64,000 bases of DNA, taken from positions 124,001 to 188,000 of the forward strand of contig NZ_FOAV01000010.1 of NCBI RefSeq assembly GCF_900109745.1. Reading direction: 5' to 3'. The notes under the pieces were generated by a model. The model did not search any database. It saw only the letters and a program-made list of their open reading frames with translations, and had not been told where the DNA came from. Below, piece after piece: positions 26,596-34,701 of this stretch; position 1 is the first letter of the stretch, and every line of letters begins with the position of its first letter. The DNA is from Roseateles sp. YR242 (GTDB taxonomy: Bacteria; Pseudomonadota; Gammaproteobacteria; Burkholderiales; Burkholderiaceae_C). Both the position numbers and the translations under genes were made by a program.

Positions 26596-27513
26596 ATGCC
26601 TGATCTTGACAAGGCCATCAAGGCCGCCAGGAAAGAATATGACGTGAATGGCTTTGCCATTCTTCGCAACGTACTGGACTCCGAGCTCATCCAGGAGGCC
26701 AGTGCCCATGTGCAGTGGCTCCAGAATCGCTACCCGGACCTGCGGCCCGAGCACTTTCACCATCCGCTCATGCGCGATGACGCGTTCTGGGTCAGGCTGG
26801 TGACAGACAGTCGGCTCATGAAGATCGCCACCGCGTTCCTGGGTGACGACGTGGCCTGCTTTACCTCACACTACATCTGCAAGCCGCCCGGCGATGGCCA
26901 GGCCGTCCTGTGGCACCAGGATGCAGCCTACTGGAGCCTGCAGCCGATGAACGCCCTGACCATCTGGGTGGCCATCGACGATGCCACGCCAGAAAATGGC
27001 TGCCTTCAGATGATCCCGGGCAGCTTCCGGCGGGGTATCGAGCCACTCGTCATGCGAGACGATGTGCCCAACATGCTGCATTCCTCGGTCCCGCAGGAGG
27101 CCGCCGATGAATCCGCCGCCGTGAGCCTGGTGCTAAACGCAGGGGATGTGTCCATCCACCATCCCAACATCATCCACGGTTCCGGGCCCAACACGTCGGC
27201 GCAGCGCCGCTGCGGGCTGGACATCGGCTACATCCCCGTCACCACGCAAATCGGCCGCACAGGGCTGTACCTGAACCCACTGCTGGTGGCCGGCGAGGAC
27301 ATCCACCAGGTCAACCCGTATCGGCCGTGGCCGATGTATTCGTCGGAGAGCTCCATGGAATTTCGCGGTAGCGCGGAGTGGAACACCCGCGCAGAGGCAA
27401 TGAATGCCCAGCAGGTTGGCGCTGGCAGCGCACGGGCACAGAAGGATGTGCGTCAGTTGACCCAGGACATGATGGACCGCCTCATGGAAGGCACGACCAA
27501 GCAAGCGCGATAA
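26596..27513 (+). CDS. PhyH-type Fe(II)/2-oxoglutarate oxygenase
   Basis: A 305-residue phytanoyl-CoA dioxygenase family protein. WHQDAAYW gives the His-x-Asp iron ligands, HPNIIHGSGPNTS gives the distal His, and the following RR supplies the 2-oxoglutarate-binding Arg. VAIDDATPENGCLQMIPGS is the typical family segment between them. ATG 26596 is preferred because AGAGGGAG lies just upstream; an ATG at 26578 directly after the radical SAM stop is also in frame. In NRPS clusters such enzymes hydroxylate or halogenate amino acids or peptides; the Asp ligand is present, so hydroxylation is expected. Confidence 0.9.
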   Translation: MPDLDKAIKAARKEYDVNGFAILRNVLDSELIQEASAHVQWLQNRYPDLRPEHFHHPLMRDDAFWVRLVTDSRLMKIATAFLGDDVACFTSHYICKPPGDGQAVLWHQDAAYWSLQPMNALTIWVAIDDATPENGCLQMIPGSFRRGIEPLVMRDDVPNMLHSSVPQEAADESAAVSLVLNAGDVSIHHPNIIHGSGPNTSAQRRCGLDIGYIPVTTQIGRTGLYLNPLLVAGEDIHQVNPYRPWPMYSSESSMEFRGSAEWNTRAEAMNAQQVGAGSARAQKDVRQLTQDMMDRLMEGTTKQAR

Positions 27514-27577
27514 GGGCTGGCTTGGTCGGGGCCATCGGGAACGCCATGGCTCGTGACGTGATGGAGAGAACGCGAAC

Positions 27578-29758
27578 ATGAATAATGCAATGCAGGAAGC
27601 GGGACAGGGGCGCTTACAGGCGCTGCGGGTTCAGGGACTTCCTGTCCTGGTCCAGGCCCAGCCCGCCTCGGGCGAATCCGCTGGGCGCCGGTACGCATTT
27701 CGTCATCTGGGGCGCGCAGGCGGCAGTCGGCCCTGGCGGGTCTCGCCTCCTGCCGACCGCCGGGTGCTGATATGCGGCAGTTGCGTGCCTGCGCCGCTGG
27801 CCGATCGGCTGGCGAGCGCGTCAGGCCGTGATCTGCTGCGCATCGAACCGGAGGCGATGGCCGAGCACCTGCGGGCCATGGGTGCCACGCTGGACAGCGT
27901 GCTGGTCATGGGTCTTCAGGACCGCCTGCCTGCAGCCCTGCTGCAGGGCGTCTTGTCAGCGGGCGATGCCGCCCACGTGAGCGTCGGCCTGATGTTGGGG
28001 GCCGACCTCGCGCAACTGACTCGCCTTGTCGAAGGCCATGAACGTCGTACCCTTATCCCGCCCCAGCCGGGATCAGACCCGTCGCCCCCCGACCTGGTCT
28101 CCAGCTTCAGCCTGTCCGTGGTGGATCGCTTCGCATCCGATGGCTGCGAGACTTTCGCTTTCGAGGAAGGTGAATCGCTGCTGCCCCAACCGCGCACCAT
28201 CGTGGCCCTGGCCGGTTTTGGAAAACCCATCGACATGCTGATCGGGCCCATGCTGAAGCTGTGCGGCAAGCTGGGCAACGGCCGCTATGAAGGCGACGTG
28301 GTGGCGCCCCATACCTGCCAGGTTTGCCAACACTGTCCGGCCGATCCAGACGGCAGCAAGACCTCGGTGTCAGTGTCGGATCTCGGCGCCGAGGTACTGT
28401 ACCTGGCCGCGTGTTCAACCGCTTCGCCCGGCAGCAGCGTGTTCAGGCGCGATCTGCAACTGCTCAATGCCGCCATCGAGGCTGGCACATCAGCGTGCAT
28501 CGCCATCGCGCGGTCCGGTGCGGCCTGGCCCAACGACCCCCTGCTGGTTCGTTCCCTGCTACGCAGCGGCGTCACCACTGGTGAGACGGTGTCCATCATG
28601 AACGCCATTCATCAGGCCAAGGGGGCCAGCGAGGCAGGCCATGCCTTGTTTGGTGACCCGGACTTGCAACTCGCAGAGGCCGAATCGCCTGTCGCTTGCT
28701 GGTTGCGCTGGACCGATGGCGGGACCCATGACGGTCAGGGGCCGACGACGGTGCTGCGAACCCCCGCCCTGGTGCTCTCGCTGGCCGGCGCACCCTCGCT
28801 GGAAACGAACCGGCTGCAGTGCTTGCGCAGTGATGGAAGCGCCGACATGACGGACGCAATCCTGATGGAGCGCTTCCAGTGGGATGGAGAGCCCCATGTA
28901 CTGATCGTGTTTCCGGATCGGTTGGTGCAGACCTTGAGCGCAGTTGGTTTCCGAATGGTGGCAGACGGAGCGGTCAACCCATCGGCCCCTGACGATGACG
29001 CCCACGATCCGTTCCAGGCCATGCCCGCGCTCAATGCCTTGCGCCTCGCCCTGCTATCCAGGCGCCGCGAAACCGCCGGTGCCGCGCTGATGCACTTCAT
29101 GGATGCGAGCACCCATGCGGCGTTGGCCTGCTCCGAGCGGCTCGGCGGCAGGGTGGACTGGTCGGATACGGCTCTTCTGGAGAAGGTGCGCTCGCTACAG
29201 GTGGCAACCGTGACGGCGTGCGCAACGGCCGTGCCGACCCAGCTCTCGCAGGTACTTACCCACTGGCGCCGCTTTCGTGGCCAATGCCATGACAGCGAAC
29301 CCTGCCCGAACTGCGGCACGGGCATGACAGACACCCTCACTACGGACGGCATGCTGACCGCGCTGCGACAGCGTATTACCCGCGACTGCCGGCGCTGTAC
29401 CTACACCGCCTTCGTATCTCCGGAACTGGACCGGCAACTATCGCTGCAGCACCGATGGGTCAGCCGTACGGAAGAGGCTGATCAGGTGCTCTACAAATGC
29501 GAGGTGGTGCTTTCGCATCGCAGGGGGAAGGGTCTGGCACTCACGCTCGCTCCGGTGGTTGATGCTGGCATCCCCTGGTCAGGCATGACCGTGCAGGCGC
29601 CGCCCGAGAGCCGCGTACTGCTCGCACACGCTAGCGCGGTATGGCCGGTGACCCTGAGTGTCCCTCGGGACCAGCCCGGCGGGCTCTTGTATATGGGCCT
29701 CTTCTTCCTCGGCAACCTGGACTTCGGCGCCGTACGCGTGCCATTGATCCATCAATGA
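27578..29758 (+). CDS. Possible caspase-fold (gingipain/CHAT-like) cysteine peptidase with zinc ribbon
   Basis: A 726-residue protein that I cannot place firmly. Residues 200-365 resemble clan CD peptidases: a hydrophobic strand leading to H245 (VVAPHTC), the strand AEVLYLAACST with C279 about 34 residues later, and HALFGDPDLQL (355-365), as in C25/CHAT-type proteins. C576-x2-C579 and C604-x2-C607 form a likely zinc ribbon. The last 120 residues look beta-rich. No signal peptide is evident, so it should act in the cytoplasm. It may process or release a peptide intermediate or modify a cluster protein. It starts 64 bases after the PhyH gene, the largest gap in the cluster. Confidence 0.5.
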   Translation: MNNAMQEAGQGRLQALRVQGLPVLVQAQPASGESAGRRYAFRHLGRAGGSRPWRVSPPADRRVLICGSCVPAPLADRLASASGRDLLRIEPEAMAEHLRAMGATLDSVLVMGLQDRLPAALLQGVLSAGDAAHVSVGLMLGADLAQLTRLVEGHERRTLIPPQPGSDPSPPDLVSSFSLSVVDRFASDGCETFAFEEGESLLPQPRTIVALAGFGKPIDMLIGPMLKLCGKLGNGRYEGDVVAPHTCQVCQHCPADPDGSKTSVSVSDLGAEVLYLAACSTASPGSSVFRRDLQLLNAAIEAGTSACIAIARSGAAWPNDPLLVRSLLRSGVTTGETVSIMNAIHQAKGASEAGHALFGDPDLQLAEAESPVACWLRWTDGGTHDGQGPTTVLRTPALVLSLAGAPSLETNRLQCLRSDGSADMTDAILMERFQWDGEPHVLIVFPDRLVQTLSAVGFRMVADGAVNPSAPDDDAHDPFQAMPALNALRLALLSRRRETAGAALMHFMDASTHAALACSERLGGRVDWSDTALLEKVRSLQVATVTACATAVPTQLSQVLTHWRRFRGQCHDSEPCPNCGTGMTDTLTTDGMLTALRQRITRDCRRCTYTAFVSPELDRQLSLQHRWVSRTEEADQVLYKCEVVLSHRRGKGLALTLAPVVDAGIPWSGMTVQAPPESRVLLAHASAVWPVTLSVPRDQPGGLLYMGLFFLGNLDFGAVRVPLIHQ

Positions 29759-29771
29759 ACCGGAGAGTTCG

Positions 29772-30581
29772 ATGAACAGCAAGCCCACGGTGCTGGTGAC
29801 CGCCTGCAATACATCGCTTCACGTTCCCGGCTGGGGTGACCTGGCCCACCAGAGTGTCTTTGATCGTTATCTGCGCTTCGTGAGCTCCGAATGCGGCGCC
29901 TTGCCCCTCATCCTGCCTGCCATTCCGGTGGCCGATGCCGTACTGCGCAGTCTGCTGCAGGACGTGGACGGCGTGCTGCTGACCGGCGCCGCCTCCAACG
30001 TCCATCCTCGCCACTACGGTGCCGAGCCCCGCAGCCATCACTTCGACGAGCAACGCGACGAGTCCTCGCTACATCTCATCCGGGTCGCATTCGGCATGGA
30101 CCTCCCGTTGCTGGGAATCTGTCGGGGACTGCAGGAGATCAATGTCGCCTTCGGCGGCAGCCTCTGCCAGGCCGTCCATGAGACAGAAGGTCGCATGGAC
30201 CATCGTTCCCGCAGCGCTCCCACCATCGCGCAGCGCTACGTTCCGGCTCATCCGATCACTGCAGTGGCCGGTGGCTGGCTCGCGACACGACTTGTCCAAG
30301 CCGGCCACGCCGACCAGGCCTTGCATGTCAACTCGGCTCATGGGCAGGCGGTGGATGTCTTGGGGGCGGGCCTCCAGCCGGAAGCCTTTGCGCTGGATGG
30401 CACGGTCGAGGCGCTGCGCGCAACCGCTGCCACCTGCGTGGTTGGCGTGCAGTGGCACATCGAATGGATGGAGAACTGCGCCGCTTCGCGCGTCGTCGGC
30501 GAGGACTTCAAGGCGGCGCTGCAAGCCCGGCATCAACGCCGCCGTGCGTCGCTGGCTAGTGAGGAGGCATTCCATGCGTGA
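29772..30581 (+). CDS. Class I amidotransferase-fold gamma-glutamyl hydrolase (peptidase C26, PuuD-like)
   Basis: A 269-residue protein of the gamma-glutamyl-GABA hydrolase family. It shows DGVLLTGAASNVHP, the nucleophile elbow LGICRGLQEINVAFGG with the catalytic Cys, HVNSAHGQAV, and VGVQWHIEW where His and Glu complete the triad (the usual HPE reads HIE). Family members hydrolyse gamma-glutamyl amides. In this cluster it could remove a gamma-glutamyl protecting group or hydrolyse an amide intermediate. It starts 13 bases after the preceding gene, and its stop overlaps the desaturase start by 8 bases. Confidence 0.88.
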   Translation: MNSKPTVLVTACNTSLHVPGWGDLAHQSVFDRYLRFVSSECGALPLILPAIPVADAVLRSLLQDVDGVLLTGAASNVHPRHYGAEPRSHHFDEQRDESSLHLIRVAFGMDLPLLGICRGLQEINVAFGGSLCQAVHETEGRMDHRSRSAPTIAQRYVPAHPITAVAGGWLATRLVQAGHADQALHVNSAHGQAVDVLGAGLQPEAFALDGTVEALRATAATCVVGVQWHIEWMENCAASRVVGEDFKAALQARHQRRRASLASEEAFHA

Positions 30582-31437
30582 AACCACGCAAACAACCGTC
30601 TGCGACGGGACTGCTGCCTCCATCAAAGCCCTGCACCAAGTGCCGCGGCTAAGAAATGCTGTTCGGTTGTTCCTCTTGCTTCTGCTTTATGGGGGCCTGG
30701 CGGTGCTGGCATGTCGCAGCGGCATTGGATGGGGAGCGTTGGCCGTCCTGGCGATGGGCCTGATCCTGGCCGGACTTCTGAATGCGGCACACGACTGTGT
30801 GCATCTGAGGTTGACTGGCAACCGGCGCGTGGATGCTGCTATAGGCCAATGGCTGTGCGCGCCATTGCTGATCAACTTTCCCGATTTCCGACAGGCCCAC
30901 CTGCGCCATCACCAGCATGCGCGCGGGGCCGCGGACACCGAATGGACCGGTGTCTTCACGAGCCGGCAGCATTACCTGCGGTATCTGTTTCTTGGCAATC
31001 CGCTGCGTGGTCAATGGCGGGTCTGGCGGATGTTTGGCCCACCGGCGCGCGAGGGGGACGGTGTGGTCCGCAGCACCCACGTGTTGCTGCTGGCGCTCCT
31101 AGCCATGGCTCCGGCTGAATTGCTGTTGTGCTGGGCGGCGCCGTACGTGATCGGGCACGTCTTCATCCGCTTCTTTTCGCTTCCCGAGCACTACGGTCTG
31201 GTGGAGCAAGCCGATGTGGGCAGCATGACGCGGAGCGTGCGCTCCGTGGCCCTGGTGCGCTTCCTGTTGTGGGAGGCCTCGTTTCACGCCGAGCACCACC
31301 GTTGGCCGGGCGTTCCCTCTCTGAACCTGCCCGCACTGCATGCGCTGAAGGCGATGGCCCTGCCCCATCTCTACCCCGGATACCTACGCTTCCACCATGA
31401 GCTCTACCTTTCCCTTCCCCAGCGCAGCAAGCGATGA
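30574..31437 (+). CDS. Membrane fatty-acid-desaturase-family oxygenase
   Basis: A 287-residue integral membrane non-heme diiron enzyme. The three histidine boxes are complete: HDCVH, HLRHHQHAR (HxxHH) and HAEHHRWPG (HxxHH), between about four hydrophobic segments (for example FLLLLLYGGLAVL and WGALAVLAMGLILAG). The family includes desaturases and hydroxylases, several of which act on amino acyl or lipid groups in natural product pathways. GAGGAGG lies 6 bases before the ATG. It is encoded between the C26 hydrolase and the PLP enzyme, overlapping both. Confidence 0.88.
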   Translation: MRETTQTTVCDGTAASIKALHQVPRLRNAVRLFLLLLLYGGLAVLACRSGIGWGALAVLAMGLILAGLLNAAHDCVHLRLTGNRRVDAAIGQWLCAPLLINFPDFRQAHLRHHQHARGAADTEWTGVFTSRQHYLRYLFLGNPLRGQWRVWRMFGPPAREGDGVVRSTHVLLLALLAMAPAELLLCWAAPYVIGHVFIRFFSLPEHYGLVEQADVGSMTRSVRSVALVRFLLWEASFHAEHHRWPGVPSLNLPALHALKAMALPHLYPGYLRFHHELYLSLPQRSKR

Positions 31438-32527
31438 GCACACGGCGCCGGACTACATTGCCTGGCTGACCGCGAACCTGCCGGGCCGGCGCAACCTGGC
31501 CAGTGCCGGGGCAGGCGTCGATGGTGCCGCAGTGCTGGCGGGTGCCGGTGGCGCAGACACCGAAGACGGCCTCGACATCTACGCGCTGGCCAGTCGGCGT
31601 TACCACTGCCCCCTGGACTGCCTGGTGCCGGCGCTGGGCGCCACGCACGCGATGGCTCTGGCCGTCGGCGCATTGCTGAAGCGCGGCGAGGCGATGGCGA
31701 TCGAGACACCGGGATACGCCCCATTCACGCAAATCGTGCAGGCCTGCGGCGGGCGGTCACTCCCTGTCCCACGTCCGCGCGTCGGCGGCTTCCGCATCGA
31801 CATGCAGGCCTTGCGTGAAGCCCTTTCGGCCGGCGCCCGGGCCTTCATCCTCACCAATGCCCACAACCCCTCAGGCGCCGTACTTCATCCGGAGGACATC
31901 CTCGCTGCCGCGTCGCTGTGCGCCAGCTTTGGCGCATGGGTTCTCGTCTGCGAGATCTACGATCCCGCCGCGTTCTCCGGCCGGCCGGTCTGGTTCAGCC
32001 GCAGTGCTTTCCGGGCGGCCCCCAACATCATCTGCATCACCTCCCTGGCAAAACTGGCGGGCCTGGGTCGGGAGCGTATCGGTTGGGTCGCAGCACCGTC
32101 TGAAGCAGCGCAACATATACGCGCCTTCCGCGGCGTCACGATGGGCGATGTGATGCCCGCATCCTTGGAACCTGTGGCCCGCCGCTGCGCCGCGGCGATG
32201 GAGGCACTCGAGCAGACCTTCACGCAAAGCATGCGGGCGCGAGAGAACCTGGTGACCGAATGGCTGGCGGATGTAGGCAGGTTCGTGCCCGCGACGCGCT
32301 TTGCCTGGAGCGCTTTTGTCCTGCTGCACTTCGGCAGCCCGGAGGCCGTGCAGACGCTGTGTGACAGGCTGCTCCGGGCGTACAACCTGCTGATCGTGCC
32401 CGGAAGATTCTTCGGCGCGCCCTGCGACGCCCGAATCGGGTTGGGCGGGCCGCTGCACAGCCTGGCACCTGCACTGGAGATGCTGGGCGCCGAGTTGCGC
32501 AGCTCGCGCGCGGTATGGGGAGGATGA
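31397..32527 (+). CDS. Fold-type I PLP aminotransferase-like protein with altered active site
   Basis: A 376-residue class I/II aminotransferase-family protein. ETPGYAPF (about 103-110), TNAHNPSG (153-160) and ITSLAKLAGLGRERIGW with K219 as the Schiff-base lysine match the family. The position of the strictly conserved Asp that bonds the PLP pyridine nitrogen (usual xDExY) reads VCEIY here, with Cys185 in place of Asp. The N terminus is unusually short of the normal first helix region. Transamination may be weakened or replaced by another PLP reaction. The start overlaps the desaturase by 41 bases, and no better in-frame ATG is seen. The stop overlaps the receptor gene as ATGA. Confidence 0.8.
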   Translation: MSSTFPFPSAASDEHTAPDYIAWLTANLPGRRNLASAGAGVDGAAVLAGAGGADTEDGLDIYALASRRYHCPLDCLVPALGATHAMALAVGALLKRGEAMAIETPGYAPFTQIVQACGGRSLPVPRPRVGGFRIDMQALREALSAGARAFILTNAHNPSGAVLHPEDILAAASLCASFGAWVLVCEIYDPAAFSGRPVWFSRSAFRAAPNIICITSLAKLAGLGRERIGWVAAPSEAAQHIRAFRGVTMGDVMPASLEPVARRCAAAMEALEQTFTQSMRARENLVTEWLADVGRFVPATRFAWSAFVLLHFGSPEAVQTLCDRLLRAYNLLIVPGRFFGAPCDARIGLGGPLHSLAPALEMLGAELRSSRAVWGG

Positions 32528-34656
32528 AACCAATGCGTTCGATTTCGACGGCAAGGGGGCTGATGGCCACCATCGCGATGGGCGCTCTCCAATGCCACGC
32601 ACAACAGGCGCAACCAGCGCGGCAGGCTGAGGAAGCCCGCCAACTGGAGGCGGTCAAGGTCACCGGTCGCGCGACGGCTGCGACGGGTGACGTTCGCCAA
32701 ACGCTCGCTGCGGAAGAACTCCGCGCCTATGGTGCCCGCTCCCTGGCAGAGGCGCTGGCGGCGATCCCCAGCATCACCGTGCTCAGCAACAGCCGGGGCG
32801 AAAAGGAAATCACCATCGGTGGCCTGGGTGGCGGCTACACACAGTTGCTGGTGAACGGAGAGGTGCCGCCGCGCGGCTTCTCCCTCGAATCTATCCCGGT
32901 GGACATGATCGAGCGGGTCGAGATCATCAAGTCTGCCCGGGCCGATATTTCCAGCCAGGCAGTCGCCGGGACCATCAACATCGTGCTCCGCCGTGTATCG
33001 GCAGCCAGCGAGCGAATGCTCAATGCGTCCGCCGGGCTGCAGGGAGGCCAACCTAGCGTCAGCACCAGCTATTTGACGGGCATGCGGGCTGGCGACCGAG
33101 CCTGGTCGTTGGCAAGCTCGTTCACCCATGAAGTGAGCGAGTGGCGCAGCCGCGCCGAGTCCGCCACTGGCGCGGGCGCCGACACCACTGCGCGCCAGAC
33201 CGTGTGGGGCCGTGAACGGCCGAGCCAGCAGATGCTCTCGGTGTCTCCGCGGCTGTCGGTGAACCTGGACGCGCGCCGCTCCGTCACCGTGGACGGAACA
33301 ATCCAGGCCGGGACCTTCCGCTATCTGGGGCTGGAGCGCCGCGAGCATGGCCAGGTGCTGGCAACGTCCGTGGCGGCCAACCGGACCGAACTGGACAGCT
33401 CGCTGGTGTCCTTCCTGGGCTCCTTGGCTGCCGCCTCGAAAAGCGAAGACATGGATCTCAACGGCAAGCTCACGATCGGCTCGGCCCACCGGACCTCCAA
33501 CGGCCACATGCGGGCCACCGGCAGCGACGAAGGCCTGCTCCTGTCCCGGGACGTGGACGCGTCGCAGACGGACCAGACCGCCACGCTGACGGGCAAGGTC
33601 GTGTGGAAATCGGCCGAACGCCATGCGGTGAGCGCTGGTGTCGACGTGCAGGCCATCCGGCGCGAGGAAGGACGGGACCAACTGGAGCAATCACCCGTCA
33701 GTCTGCCGACCGAAGACATGCACGACGACGTTTCCGCGACCATCCTTCGGCAGGCGCTGTTCCTCCAGGACGAATGGACCTCTGACCATGGCCATTCCGT
33801 TTATGCAGGCCTGCGCTGGGAAGGGGTCTCTACCCGTGCCGGCCAGCAGGACCAGGCCGCCGTGAAGTTGCGCCACGATGTGTTGAGCCCCGTATTTCAG
33901 GGCACGCTCAAGACGGGTAGGGGCACCGACCAAGTCCGGCTCAATCTGGGCCGAACCTACCGCATGCCTGGAGCCCGGGACCTGATCCCACGCAAATGGG
34001 TGATGAATGACAACAGCCCGACCACGCCCAATTTCATTGGCAACCCCAGTTTGCGCCCGGAAGTGGCCTGGTCGGTGGGCGTGACGTACGACGTTCAATG
34101 GAAAAAATCCACGTCATTGAATATTGGGGCTACGTTCAAGGATATTAAGGACGTGGTGATGCAATCGGTGACAAATGACCGGGGAGTGTGGATATCCCGT
34201 CCCGAAAACTTTGGCTCGGCACGACTTTGGAATATCTCCACCGAGATGAAGAATGATTTTCAGAAAAACATGACGCTGAAGTTTTCACTCAACCAGAACT
34301 ATTCAATGCTGACCGGCGGCCGCGCCCTTTTTGGCCAGCCGAGGACTTCACTCGCACTTAATATCGAGTCGCGTCAATCGCCAGTCAACTGGGGCGGGTC
34401 CGTTCGATACGAACGCTGGGTCAATGGCAATGCCACACTGCAACAGACCTCATTGATGGAGCCGCGCGCCACGTTGGACCTTTTTGCCGCGCGCGCCATC
34501 GGCAAAACGGTTCATGGCCGAATTGCCGTGACCAACCTGCTTTCCAGGAGTCGTCAGACGCATGAACGGTTTGCGAGTGGAGACATTTGGGAACGAAGAT
34601 ACTTGGAAGCGGCTGCTCCCGCGAAGATCACAGTGGGAATCGAGTGCAAGTTGTGA
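32524..34656 (+). CDS. TonB-dependent outer membrane receptor
   Basis: A 710-residue outer membrane protein with a signal peptide (RSISTARGLMATIAMGALQCHAQ region), a TonB-box-like segment (QLEAVKVTG), a plug domain (SLAEALAAIPSITVLSNSRG, then IERVEIIKSARADISSQAVAGTINI) and a 22-strand-like barrel. In biosynthetic clusters such receptors usually bring the product or its metal complex back in; use as an export or resistance component is possible. The last 550 bases (34,080-34,620) are clearly more AT-rich than the rest. It ends 45 bases before the ThrRS gene, in the same reading frame. Confidence 0.88.
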   Translation: MKPMRSISTARGLMATIAMGALQCHAQQAQPARQAEEARQLEAVKVTGRATAATGDVRQTLAAEELRAYGARSLAEALAAIPSITVLSNSRGEKEITIGGLGGGYTQLLVNGEVPPRGFSLESIPVDMIERVEIIKSARADISSQAVAGTINIVLRRVSAASERMLNASAGLQGGQPSVSTSYLTGMRAGDRAWSLASSFTHEVSEWRSRAESATGAGADTTARQTVWGRERPSQQMLSVSPRLSVNLDARRSVTVDGTIQAGTFRYLGLERREHGQVLATSVAANRTELDSSLVSFLGSLAAASKSEDMDLNGKLTIGSAHRTSNGHMRATGSDEGLLLSRDVDASQTDQTATLTGKVVWKSAERHAVSAGVDVQAIRREEGRDQLEQSPVSLPTEDMHDDVSATILRQALFLQDEWTSDHGHSVYAGLRWEGVSTRAGQQDQAAVKLRHDVLSPVFQGTLKTGRGTDQVRLNLGRTYRMPGARDLIPRKWVMNDNSPTTPNFIGNPSLRPEVAWSVGVTYDVQWKKSTSLNIGATFKDIKDVVMQSVTNDRGVWISRPENFGSARLWNISTEMKNDFQKNMTLKFSLNQNYSMLTGGRALFGQPRTSLALNIESRQSPVNWGGSVRYERWVNGNATLQQTSLMEPRATLDLFAARAIGKTVHGRIAVTNLLSRSRQTHERFASGDIWERRYLEAAAPAKITVGIECKL

Positions 34657-34701
34657 TAGCCTCCCGACCGGCCTTTTGGCCTTTCGGCCGCCCCGCCATT
34701 C

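Noticed and set aside
6907-34656. Precursor peptide gene for the LanB-like enzyme
   Set aside because: All gaps in the cluster were checked; the only extra small gene is the MbtH-like one, and no leader-core peptide is visible.
32524-34656. Siderophore cluster
   Set aside because: A TonB-dependent receptor and exporter are present, but there are no catechol, hydroxamate or salicylate genes and no ferric reductase or periplasmic binding protein.
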